Virus record (IMG/VR): IMGVR_UViG_3300042988_000048
Span: 1 to 41,951 of that record
DNA from: a virus
DNA: 41,951 nucleotides
Strand: one strand, 5' to 3'
The position numbers and the translations under genes were made by a program. A model generated the notes under the pieces. The model made no database searches. It was not told the origin of the DNA and was given only the letters and a program-made list of their open reading frames with translations. This document shows positions 7,374 through 12,921 of the stretch, one piece after another (position 1 is the first letter of the stretch; each line of letters opens with the position of its first letter).

Positions 7374-8384
7374 TTACATCCCATAAAATCTAAAAGTACC
7401 AGAAGAAAATGACCCACCAGTTGCAGCAAAGTCAATAGTGGCTGAGCTATCAAGGCTACTGGGGAACCCTGTGTACACAGTATTAGTGCTTCTAACGGTA
7501 AAACAGGAAGTCATAATTCCGCTATTACGGTCAACTATCAAAAAGCCATTGTGTCTGTCTGTATTTGCTGATGTAGTTGAGCCAAACACAGCACCGTTTA
7601 AAGACAAAGTGTGCGTAGCGTCAGTTCCATAAATGTCTCTAAAAGTTATAAGAACTAGATTAAATGGGGTAAAATCAACACTCAAAGTTAGTGATGTTCC
7701 ACCAGAAGCTCCGTCTAATGTGCCTAAATAAACAATTTTTTTCTGCCAAGCAACTGCTTGTGTGTTTCCATCAGGGTACTTTACACCACCAGTTGTAGAC
7801 TCGATTGTTCCTGCAACAGACAGTTTTTGTCCGGGAGAACTCGTACCAATACCTATGTTACCTGATGAGTCAACACGAACTCGCTCAGTTCCACCAGTAG
7901 TTACTGCAACAGTATCAGCGGCAGGGAAAAAAACACCAGTATTAGTGTCTCCGCTTGTAGTCAATGCAGGTGCGCTTGCAGTACCAGCAGGAAGAGTTGT
8001 GACATCACTTGCTGACAAAGTAGTGAAAGCACCAGCAGCAGCAACAGTGCCACCAATTGCAGGTGGGCTAGCTAAATATGTGCTAAATCCTGTACCACTT
8101 ACGGTTGAGCTTGCTGATAAAGTAGTGAACGCTCCAGTAGAAGCTGTATTAGCACCAATTGCTGTATTATCAATAGCACCGCCATCAATGTTTACACTAT
8201 CAGCATTTTGAGTTGACATAGTGCCTAAAGCACCTGCACGAGATAGTGGATGACCACCTGCAGTTGTGCCGTCATGCACCACAACCGTATTTTTATCTGT
8301 ATCTAAAGTAATTTCACCAGCAGCACCTGTAAAAGTAGCGTGCTGTGCTGTAGTACCTCGTCTGAGTTTTAAGGCAGTGCTCAT
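7374..8384 (-). CDS. Tail fibre / receptor-binding protein with Mtd-like N-terminal domain
   Basis: A 336-residue protein whose N-terminus (LKLRRGTTAQHATFTGAAGE, then ITLDTDKNTVVVHDGTT) matches the trimerising N-terminal domain found in the major tropism determinant and many fibre proteins. The middle has beta-rich repeats with ITSA/STGAFTTLSAS-type units, and a stretch around GERVRVDSSGNIGIGTSSPG resembles fibre segments common in phage proteins. The C-terminal 100 residues, probably the receptor-binding tip, have no family I recognise. The start overlaps the preceding fibre gene (ATGA). Confidence 0.8.
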   Translation of the reverse strand: MSTALKLRRGTTAQHATFTGAAGEITLDTDKNTVVVHDGTTAGGHPLSRAGALGTMSTQNADSVNIDGGAIDNTAIGANTASTGAFTTLSASSTVSGTGFSTYLASPPAIGGTVAAAGAFTTLSASDVTTLPAGTASAPALTTSGDTNTGVFFPAADTVAVTTGGTERVRVDSSGNIGIGTSSPGQKLSVAGTIESTTGGVKYPDGNTQAVAWQKKIVYLGTLDGASGGTSLTLSVDFTPFNLVLITFRDIYGTDATHTLSLNGAVFGSTTSANTDRHNGFLIVDRNSGIMTSCFTVRSTNTVYTGFPSSLDSSATIDFAATGGSFSSGTFRFYGM

Positions 8385-9694
8385 GCAATAGTTCCTAAGT
8401 CAAGTGTTGCTGCTAGCTTATCTGCTGTTACAGCTTGGTTATCAATTTGTGTTGTTCCAACTGTAGACAAAGTTGCTAATGCACCAAGTCCTAAGTTGGT
8501 TCTAGCTGTGCTAGCGTTTGTTAAGTCTGAAAGATTGTTAGCTGAGAGTAGTGCGCCAGACAAAGAAGCATATGCTGCAACCCAAACACTACCCTCATAA
8601 ACCAACATTGTGTCTGTTGTAGTGTTGAAATATAAAGCACCTGCAACTAAGGCATTACCATCGTTATCTACGGAAGGGTCGCTTGTTTTTTGACCTAAAT
8701 AGCGGTCATCAAAACTGTCTAAAGCAGCTAAGGCTGCATCTCTAGCAGCTTCTGCTGCAACCTTAGCAGCAATGGCTGCGTCGGCATTCTCTTCAGCATT
8801 CTGTACATCTACAATGTTTGTAGCAACTGTGTTTACATCAGCAATGTTAGTTGCAACAGTTGACACATTAGTATTGTTAGTAGCAACTGTTGTTACGTTA
8901 GCTGCTATACCTGCCACTGTGGTTACGTTTGAGGAAATACCTGCTACTGTATTGATGTTAGTAGTGTTGGCGTAAACACCACTAATAGCCGTGTCAATAG
9001 CACCCAAAGCTGCTAGCTCTGTATCTAAAGCTGCTAACGTTTGAATGTCTGTTAAATTGTTGTAAAGGGTGATAATGTAGCCGTCTGGACTAGCAGAGGG
9101 GCCTGTAGCCGCATCGGTAATAGAGCCCAAGTCATAGTTGAAGCCTGTACCAGCTAAATCACTACCTAGTGTCTGTACAGCACCAATGTTGGACGAAACT
9201 GTGTCAATGTCTGTTTCGTTAGCAATAACAGCTTCTATTTCTGAGGTAAATGCTACTAACGTATCAATGTTATCGCTTTGAGCTGCCAACGTATTTACGT
9301 TAGTAATATTGTTACCAACCGCATTTACGTTTGTAATACTAACAGCAACCGTATTAATTTCAGAAGTAGGCTCTAACAAGTCACTACCAACAGCGTTTAC
9401 ATTGTTAATACTATTTGCAACAGTCTCAATTGTAGCAAGGTTGTCACTAACTTCTTCAAAAGCAGGATAGTTGTCACTAATCCACCCTAAAGTAACAGGC
9501 TCTGAGTTGTTTAGCGGGTCAGGTAGGTTGATAATTCGATAGCTATTGGCATCAACATCAGCTTCAAGCGCATTGGGGCCTGTCCCATCACGGGACAAGG
9601 TGTTTTCAATTGCGTCTGCCAATGCCTCAAAGTTGGCATTTAGAGCGTCAATTGAACCATATCGGCTTGTTAAGGTGGTTAATGTAACTTTCAT
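8381..9694 (-). CDS. Tail fibre protein with NI-x-V-TVA repeats
   Basis: A 437-residue protein and the first gene of the leftward transcript; AGGAA lies about six bases before its ATG. The N-terminus (TTLTSRYGSIDALNANFEAL) and the following DANSYRIINLPDP segment match the N-terminal, virion-attached parts of podovirus fibres. Residues about 85-300 contain many short repeats of the type N-I/V-x-x-V-x-TVA, expected to form a long fibrous shaft. An alanine-rich helix (AAIAAKVAAEAARDAALAAL) follows. Then comes a C-terminal part with DRYLGQKTSDPSVDNDGN and GALYFNT that also recurs in phage fibres. Confidence 0.82.
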   Translation of the reverse strand: MKVTLTTLTSRYGSIDALNANFEALADAIENTLSRDGTGPNALEADVDANSYRIINLPDPLNNSEPVTLGWISDNYPAFEEVSDNLATIETVANSINNVNAVGSDLLEPTSEINTVAVSITNVNAVGNNITNVNTLAAQSDNIDTLVAFTSEIEAVIANETDIDTVSSNIGAVQTLGSDLAGTGFNYDLGSITDAATGPSASPDGYIITLYNNLTDIQTLAALDTELAALGAIDTAISGVYANTTNINTVAGISSNVTTVAGIAANVTTVATNNTNVSTVATNIADVNTVATNIVDVQNAEENADAAIAAKVAAEAARDAALAALDSFDDRYLGQKTSDPSVDNDGNALVAGALYFNTTTDTMLVYEGSVWVAAYASLSGALLSANNLSDLTNASTARTNLGLGALATLSTVGTTQIDNQAVTADKLAATLDLGTIA

Positions 9695-9781
9695 GCTATT
9701 CCTGTTGTCTGTCAGTTGGGTGCGTTAGAGCTGCGCCACTCAGAAATGTTACCTCACTCAACCTTTTGTACATCGTGACGC

Positions 9782-9857
9782 ATTTAAACGGCTTTTAAGC
9801 CACTTAAACCTCCTAGTGGCTACCTGTGTATACCCCAACCTATTTAAATGGCTTCTA
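9782..9857. repeat. Two 16-bp near-identical repeats exactly 60 bp apart
   Basis: ATTTAAACGGCTTTTA at 9782-9797 and ATTTAAATGGCTTCTA at 9842-9857 match at 14 of 16 positions and start exactly 60 bp apart. They lie just upstream of the leftward tail fibre gene, with a hairpin between them. Paired binding sites for a regulator of the leftward operon are a reasonable guess. A PmeI-type palindrome GTTTAAAC also occurs at 9873-9880 and at 10032-10039. Confidence 0.4.
9799..9820. other. Hairpin with AGGAGG in its loop (minus-strand reading)
   Basis: GCCACT at 9799-9804 and AGTGGC at 9815-9820 form a perfect 6-bp inverted repeat with a 10-base loop. Read on the minus strand, the loop contains AGGAGG, and a GTG five bases later is followed at once by a stop (GTG GCT TAA), so no real peptide is encoded there. 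It may be a leader RNA structure of the late transcript or a protein-binding site. No T-run follows on either strand, so it is not a classic terminator. Confidence 0.35.
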
Positions 9858-9880
9858 CCCCCCTTAAAATAAGTTTAAAC

Positions 9881-10005
9881 AATGGTGATGGGTGGGTGGG
9901 AACTTCCACATTTTAATAAAATTAAATGAAATAGCTAGAGAGCATAATTTTTATGAGATAGTTTTACGGGTTCTTGCAACATAAAACCAACCCCCCTACC
10001 CCCTT
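9881..10005. other. G-tract clusters on opposite strands
   Basis: GGTGATGGGTGGGTGGG at about 9883-9899 is on the plus strand. About 100 bp away, C-runs at 9990-10004 give GGGGGTAGGGGGG on the minus strand. These runs stand out in an otherwise AT-rich region. Each has three or fewer clear G-triplets, so G-quadruplex formation is possible but not assured. They border the AT-rich block to the right. Confidence 0.35.
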
Positions 10006-10059
10006 AGTCGAATTGCCACATGAATACTTTTGTTTAAACTGTGAATGTGTACAGTAATA

Positions 10060-10250
10060 CATTAGTATTATATATATATATATTATATACTACTATATTA
10101 TTATATATACTACTATATAGTTATAATATTAAAGATATATATTAAGTATCTTAATACTATTATACTAATAATATGGGGCTAGTAATACTATTATATTATA
10201 ATATATATTAATAATACTTATATATGACATATAGTTATTGAGAATAGTTA
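10060..10250. other. Very AT-rich block, possible replication origin or strand-opening region
   Basis: About 190 bp of TATA/ATTA repeats with only scattered G or C bases, between the leftward late genes and the rightward early promoters. A short GGGGCTAG island interrupts it at about 10174. T7-like phages begin replication from AT-rich regions next to early promoters, so an origin is plausible. No DnaA boxes or regular iterons were recognised. Transcription starts could also lie here; the low complexity prevents calling individual promoters. Confidence 0.35.
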
Positions 10251-10275
10251 TCATTAACTAATGAATACTTAGGTG

Positions 10276-10285
10276 TTACTAGTAA
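10276..10285. repeat. TTACTAGTAA palindrome (non-coding copy 1)
   Basis: A perfect 10-bp palindrome in the divergent control region, just right of the AT-rich block and about 85 bp upstream of the first promoter-like unit. It belongs to a set of 16 exact copies found by eye in the window. Confidence 0.7.
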
Positions 10286-10368
10286 TGTTTTAGTGTTAAT
10301 ATACATACTAGGGTACGTAAGTATGCGGTTTTGTATACTTTTTTACTACGTACTAGCCTACGTGCAGC

Positions 10369-10402
10369 TGTAAGTTTGGTGTAAGAATAGTGTAGATAAT
10401 GG
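10369..10402 (+). promoter_or_regulatory. Promoter-like unit 1 of 5
   Basis: TGTAAGTTTGG, TGTAAGAATAG and TGTA follow at 11-bp steps, ending in the -10-like GATAAT at 10395-10400. The first TGTAAG begins exactly 26 nt before the -10 hexamer, as in the other four units. No TTGACA-like -35 box lies at 16-18 bp. Tandem 11-bp repeats overlapping the -35 region are typical of OmpR/PhoB-type activator sites, so an activator-dependent rightward promoter is inferred. Just downstream, GTGTTG and CAACAC form an inverted repeat with an 8-base loop. Confidence 0.6.
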
Positions 10403-10459
10403 ATGACATACACAGCAAGTGTTGCATGTAAACAACACATCGTAATCTTAGATTACTGG

Positions 10460-10493
10460 TGTAAGTTTCGTGTAAGCTTGGTGTGTACAATGC
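10460..10493 (+). promoter_or_regulatory. Promoter-like unit 2 of 5
   Basis: TGTAAGTTTCG and TGTAAGCTTGG are followed by a third TGTG step and the -10-like TACAAT at 10486-10491, again exactly 26 nt from the unit start. Immediately upstream is an inverted repeat, GTAATC (10442-10447) and GATTAC (10451-10456). Downstream is CACACAATGTGTG, a palindromic segment in the predicted start of the transcript. Confidence 0.6.
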
Positions 10494-10548
10494 AGGTCAT
10501 ACACACAATGTGTGCATGTATACACATATAGACAATGTGCTCTATCAC

Positions 10549-10582
10549 TGTAAGTTACATGTAAGAATTGTGTGTATAATGG
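10549..10582 (+). promoter_or_regulatory. Promoter-like unit 3 of 5 (perfect TATAAT)
   Basis: TGTAAGTTACA, TGTAAGAATTG, then TGTG and a consensus -10 TATAAT at 10575-10580, 26 nt from the unit start. This is the best -10 of the five. TTACATGTAA, a palindrome, spans the junction of the first two repeats. Confidence 0.65.
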
Positions 10583-10624
10583 AAAGCAAGCGAAGAGCTT
10601 ACATACAGTAACTAGGTTGCACAA

Positions 10625-10658
10625 TGTAAGTTTGACGTAAGGTTAGTGTGTAAAATGA
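10625..10658 (+). promoter_or_regulatory. Promoter-like unit 4 of 5
   Basis: TGTAAGTTTGA and CGTAAGGTTAG (one mismatch in the second core), then TGTG and the -10-like TAAAAT at 10651-10656, 26 nt from the unit start. Downstream, CAGTA-ATCG-TACTG and GAAC-AA-GTTC are inverted repeats in the predicted start of the transcript. Confidence 0.6.
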
Positions 10659-10714
10659 AGGGCATGCAGTAATCGTACTGTATGTGGACAGAACAAGTTC
10701 TTTGGCTTACAATC

Positions 10715-10748
10715 TGTAAGCTTCATGTAAGGTTGACATGTAAAATCA
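10715..10748 (+). promoter_or_regulatory. Promoter-like unit 5 of 5, nearest to the first gene
   Basis: TGTAAGCTTCA and TGTAAGGTTGA, then CATG and the -10-like TAAAAT at 10741-10746, 26 nt from the unit start. An extra reversed half-site precedes it, giving GCTTACA-ATC-TGTAAGC. Although TTGACA is present at 10733-10738, it is only 2 bp from the -10 and cannot be its -35 box. A transcript from here would have a leader of about 220 nt before the first early gene. Confidence 0.6.
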
Positions 10749-10761
10749 GCCACAACAGGGA

Positions 10762-10903
10762 ATACGTACCCCATATAAAACGTATAGGTAAGCTTTGACC
10801 ACGGCTAAGCAGAGTCCGTGCGAGTACCTTAGGCTCAAGATATTGGAAGATATCAGGTAAAACCCTAATGGCACAGGGGATATGTTACCAACCCGTAAGG
10901 GTT
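10762..10903 (+). ncRNA. Predicted structured leader RNA of the early operon
   Basis: Several helices can be drawn in order. ATACGT (10762-10767) pairs with ACGTAT (10780-10785). AGGTA (10786-10790) pairs with TACCT (10825-10829), enclosing CACGG (10800-10804) with CCGTG (10816-10820). GATAT (10839-10843) pairs with ATATC (10850-10854). GGTAA (10856-10860) pairs with TTACC (10885-10889), enclosing CCC/GGG. AACCC (10890-10894) pairs with GGGTT (10899-10903) around a GUAA tetraloop of the GNRA type. The density of helices in 140 non-coding bases suggests a folded RNA between the last promoter unit and the first gene. I do not recognise a known riboswitch or ribozyme class. Confidence 0.45.
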
Positions 10904-10913
10904 TCGTAATGTG

Positions 10914-10923
10914 TTACTAGTAA
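10914..10923. repeat. TTACTAGTAA palindrome (non-coding copy 2)
   Basis: Here the palindrome extends to 14 bp (TGTTACTAGTAACA). It lies in the untranslated leader about 50 bp before the first early gene and just after the folded leader segment. Confidence 0.7.
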
Positions 10924-10976
10924 CATAGAGCACATTATCAAGCCTAGTAAGTCACTTAACATGCAAAGGAAAAATC

Positions 10977-11486
10977 ATGTCATTCAATACACAACTCCGC
11001 ACAGCTTTGGCACAAGCAAAAGAGGGTAAAGATATCAGCCGTGAGGCAGGGCAGGGCGTATGGGCAAATTATGTCAGAGCCGTAGCTTATGGTTTCACAG
11101 TTTTTACAGTGGAAGACTTGGAGAAACAACACAAGGTAGTAGTGGAAGCTTTGAACGACCAGAAGGAACTCAGCAAGGAAGAGAAAAACAGCTTACGCTC
11201 AGCTAAATCAGTGGTTGCGAAAGCCGTTACTAATAACGTGGATATCTGGCAACGTGAAGACCACGGTGGCATCAAGATGGAAGCTGGTCAGCCAATGCCT
11301 AAGGGTAAGTCTGAACTCAGCGAGGCTAAGACAGATTATCAACGCATGATGGGCTTCATCGAATCAGCCACTAAGAAATATGAATCGGATACACGTGACA
11401 GCTTTACACGTGAGGAACTCAAAGCTATGGCAGATGCGTATGCTAGCCTTGCTAACAGCATGATTGAAGAGTTGAACATGCAATAA
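10977..11486 (+). CDS. First early protein, unknown function
   Basis: A 169-residue, mainly helical and highly charged protein preceded by a good AAGGA sequence about seven bases before the ATG. No family is recognised. The middle is rich in K/E heptad-like patterns (LEKQHKVVVEALNDQKELSK), suggesting a coiled coil or protein-binding role. As the first gene after five promoter-like units and a long leader it should be among the most strongly made early products, where phages often place host-takeover proteins. A UUCG hairpin follows the stop codon. Confidence 0.8.
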   Translation: MSFNTQLRTALAQAKEGKDISREAGQGVWANYVRAVAYGFTVFTVEDLEKQHKVVVEALNDQKELSKEEKNSLRSAKSVVAKAVTNNVDIWQREDHGGIKMEAGQPMPKGKSELSEAKTDYQRMMGFIESATKKYESDTRDSFTREELKAMADAYASLANSMIEELNMQ

Positions 11487-11488
11487 AC

Positions 11489-11510
11489 AACGAGGGCTTC
11501 GGCCCTTGTT
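11489..11510 (+). terminator. UUCG-loop hairpin after the first early gene (attenuator or 3' stabiliser)
   Basis: AACGAGGGC (11489-11497) pairs with GCCCTTGTT (11502-11510) around a TTCG loop, a 9-bp stem with one G-T pair, starting two bases after the stop codon. No U-run follows, so full termination is doubtful; partial termination or protection of the upstream mRNA end would set the first gene apart from the rest of the operon. A TTACTAGTAA palindrome overlaps its 3' end. Confidence 0.5.
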
Positions 11511-11518
11511 ACTAGTAA
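11509..11518. repeat. TTACTAGTAA palindrome (non-coding copy 3)
   Basis: An exact copy (flanked G and C) between the UUCG hairpin and the ribosome-binding site of the next gene. Confidence 0.7.
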
Positions 11519-11531
11519 CATGGAGAATAAC

Positions 11532-11708
11532 ATGGACATGGTTTTAGTAAATAAACAAGCATTAATTCGAGTGTTGAATTACATCATGGATGAGGAAGAG
11601 CACGATTATCTTGAATGTAAGGAAAGTGATTGGACAGAAGACGAACTAAAACAACACATATACACATCATTGCTCCAACTTGAAAAAGATTTTAATGCAG
11701 GTAAATAA
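11532..11708 (+). CDS. Small acidic early protein, unknown
   Basis: A 58-residue acidic protein (DEEEHDYLECKESDW in the middle). An in-frame ATG exists at 11520, but GGAG lies six bases before the ATG at 11532, so the latter is chosen. No family is recognised. It belongs to the run of small early genes that in many phages act on host proteins. Confidence 0.65.
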   Translation: MDMVLVNKQALIRVLNYIMDEEEHDYLECKESDWTEDELKQHIYTSLLQLEKDFNAGK

Positions 11709-11709
11709 A

Positions 11710-11976
11710 ATGACACACGAAATTGAACACGTATATACTTTTCACACCGACCCGGGGCATGGATGGCTTGAGGTTGATATGCTTGAGCTTGAGATGCTAG
11801 GCATCACCGACCAAATCAGCCGCTATTCATACAAACATCGAGGCAAAGCATACCTTGAAGAAGATTGTGATGCGTCAGTGTTTATTAATGCAATGGAAAG
11901 CAAAGGGCAGAAGGTGGCATATGTTACTAGTAATACTAATTACGACAGCCCTATTCGTAACTTTGCGAGGTTTTAA
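11710..11976 (+). CDS. Small early protein, unknown (88 residues)
   Basis: An acidic 88-residue protein (N-terminus MTHEIEHVYTFHTDPGHGWL). AGG lies about eight bases before the ATG at 11710. The in-frame start at 11680 would overlap the previous gene by 29 nt and lacks a better ribosome-binding site. The HGWLEVD and CDASVFINAM patterns look like a small phage family, but I cannot name it. The codons for VTSNTN near the end contain a TTACTAGTAA palindrome. Confidence 0.7.
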   Translation: MTHEIEHVYTFHTDPGHGWLEVDMLELEMLGITDQISRYSYKHRGKAYLEEDCDASVFINAMESKGQKVAYVTSNTNYDSPIRNFARF

Positions 11977-12228
11977 ATGAGGGTATGGGCACATGTACAG
12001 CACGAGCTAGCAGATGTGCCTATATTGCAAGCCTTTGTTATTAGTAATGATGTGGTAGATATACAACAGCATATTGAAAACAGAGGATACACTGTACATT
12101 CTTATGAGGTGGAACATGACAATCGACCAAGTAGCAAAACAATTCGTAGAAGGAAAGCAAGGCAAGTGCCACAACAGCACGACGGATGGAACAACCTACT
12201 GGCTGCATGGTCATCCAATAGCACGTAA
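11977..12228 (+). CDS. Small early protein, C-terminus overlaps next gene
   Basis: An 83-residue protein starting at the base after the previous stop codon. The first 50 residues look like a normal small protein (VWAHVQHELADVPILQAFVI); the rest is basic and arginine-rich (SKTIRRRKARQ), and is read in a different frame from the next gene over 113 nt. Function unknown. The stop is real only if translation reads past the start of the next gene, so the C-terminal half could be a by-product of overlapping frames. Confidence 0.5.
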   Translation: MRVWAHVQHELADVPILQAFVISNDVVDIQQHIENRGYTVHSYEVEHDNRPSSKTIRRRKARQVPQQHDGWNNLLAAWSSNST

Positions 12229-12382
12229 AGTGGAGGGAGGGTCTGTCATCATTTCGTGGTGTGGCTGGTATACACGTACAACAGCGGCACATTTAAATGC
12301 AGTGGCTAAGGCATATGGTAGTGATAAACGCTTCAGCTATGCCCAAGCACGTGATACAGGGGAACACAATGCAATGCTATAA
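12116..12382 (+). CDS. Small conserved-looking phage protein, unknown
   Basis: An 88-residue protein. The ATG at 12116 has GAGG about six bases upstream and is chosen over the in-frame ATG at 12074. The HGHPIARK, VIISWCGWYTRTTAAHLNAV pattern resembles small proteins in other phages where a W-x-T-x-TxxHLN motif recurs; function is unknown. The N-terminal 38 codons overlap the previous gene in another frame. Confidence 0.65.
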   Translation: MTIDQVAKQFVEGKQGKCHNSTTDGTTYWLHGHPIARKVEGGSVIISWCGWYTRTTAAHLNAVAKAYGSDKRFSYAQARDTGEHNAML

Positions 12383-12383
12383 C

Positions 12384-12485
12384 ATGGATTTCTTGGATGT
12401 GTTACTAGTAACAATGGCTAGCATATATGTGCTAGTCTTAACATGGAAAACATATGACGAACACCGAAAGACTGATGGTTCTTGA
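12384..12485 (+). CDS. Tiny membrane protein (33 residues)
   Basis: MDFLDVLLVTMASIYVLVLT followed by a charged tail (WKTYDEHRKTDGS). One membrane segment, starting one base after the previous stop codon with no ribosome-binding site, so translation would depend on re-initiation. A TTACTAGTAA palindrome is embedded in its codons for LLVT. Many phage early regions have such small membrane proteins; function unknown. Confidence 0.45.
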   Translation: MDFLDVLLVTMASIYVLVLTWKTYDEHRKTDGS

Positions 12486-12642
12486 AACAGATGAAGACGA
12501 AGCAAACCTTGCAAGCGAACTTCGCAGCTTTGTTATTAATAACGACTACAAGCTGGACGACAGCGTAGAAGAGTGGGCAGATAGCGAATTCAATCGAATC
12601 TATGTGCTCTATCATTATGCAGATGTAACTAAGGTGAATTGA
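12454..12642 (+). CDS. Small acidic protein, unknown (62 residues)
   Basis: A strongly acidic 62-residue protein (VLETDEDEANLASELRSFVI). It overlaps the preceding tiny gene by 32 nt in another frame. A weak GGA lies about seven bases before the ATG. No family is recognised. Strong acidity and small size are common in phage proteins that mimic DNA or bind host proteins, but nothing specific supports that here. Confidence 0.55.
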   Translation: MTNTERLMVLETDEDEANLASELRSFVINNDYKLDDSVEEWADSEFNRIYVLYHYADVTKVN

Positions 12643-12643
12643 C

Positions 12644-12823
12644 ATGCCAAAGTATAAAGTTGAAGCATCATACGTATCATATTGTACAGCTGAAATTGAA
12701 GCAGATAGCATGGACGAAGCCATTACAATTGCTAATGAGATGGATGGTGAGAGCTTTGAACCACGACCCGATATTAGTAACGATTCATGGAACATTGATG
12801 ATGTATTGGAGATTGTAGAATGA
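12644..12823 (+). CDS. Small acidic protein, possibly DpnD/PcfM-like
   Basis: An ATG at 12644 opens 59 codons ending at 12823. The protein (MPKYKVEASYVSYCTAEIEA) has a YKVE start, a beta strand, then an ADSMDEAITIANEM helix. This strand plus SxxEA helix arrangement is typical of short DpnD-PcfM-type domains, whose function is unknown. The TGA overlaps the next ATG. The TTAGTAAC variant of the palindrome family lies in its codons for ISN. Confidence 0.6.
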   Translation: MPKYKVEASYVSYCTAEIEADSMDEAITIANEMDGESFEPRPDISNDSWNIDDVLEIVE

Positions 12824-12921
12824 CTTGGCCTTTTCCAACACAAGACAATCCGCTTAAACCTTGGACAGCTAAACAGGTAAAGCAATATCAACGACAGAAC
12901 CAAGAGGATGCACCGTTATGA
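12820..12921 (+). CDS. Tiny proline/glutamine-rich protein (33 residues)
   Basis: An ORF of 33 codons (MTWPFPTQDNPLKPWTAKQ) joined to the genes on both sides by ATGA overlaps, which supports translation. The sequence is polar with no membrane segment. Function is unknown; it may only link translation of the flanking genes. Confidence 0.5.
   Translation: MTWPFPTQDNPLKPWTAKQVKQYQRQNQEDAPL

Noticed and set aside
9712-9750. A stretch like CAGTTGGGTGCGTTAGAGC that resembles the D-arm and acceptor start of a tRNA gene
   Set aside because: No matching acceptor stem, anticodon stem or T-arm with TTCGA could be found nearby, so it is not a tRNA.
9799-9806. A leader peptide starting at the GTG after AGGAGG in the hairpin loop (minus strand)
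   Set aside because: The frame is GTG GCT TAA, a two-residue peptide, so it is not a gene.
10733-10746. TTGACA followed by TAAAAT in promoter unit 5, looking like a -35/-10 pair
   Set aside because: Only two bases separate the hexamers, far from the usual 16-18 bp, so TTGACA cannot act as the -35 box; the resemblance is incidental to the repeat.
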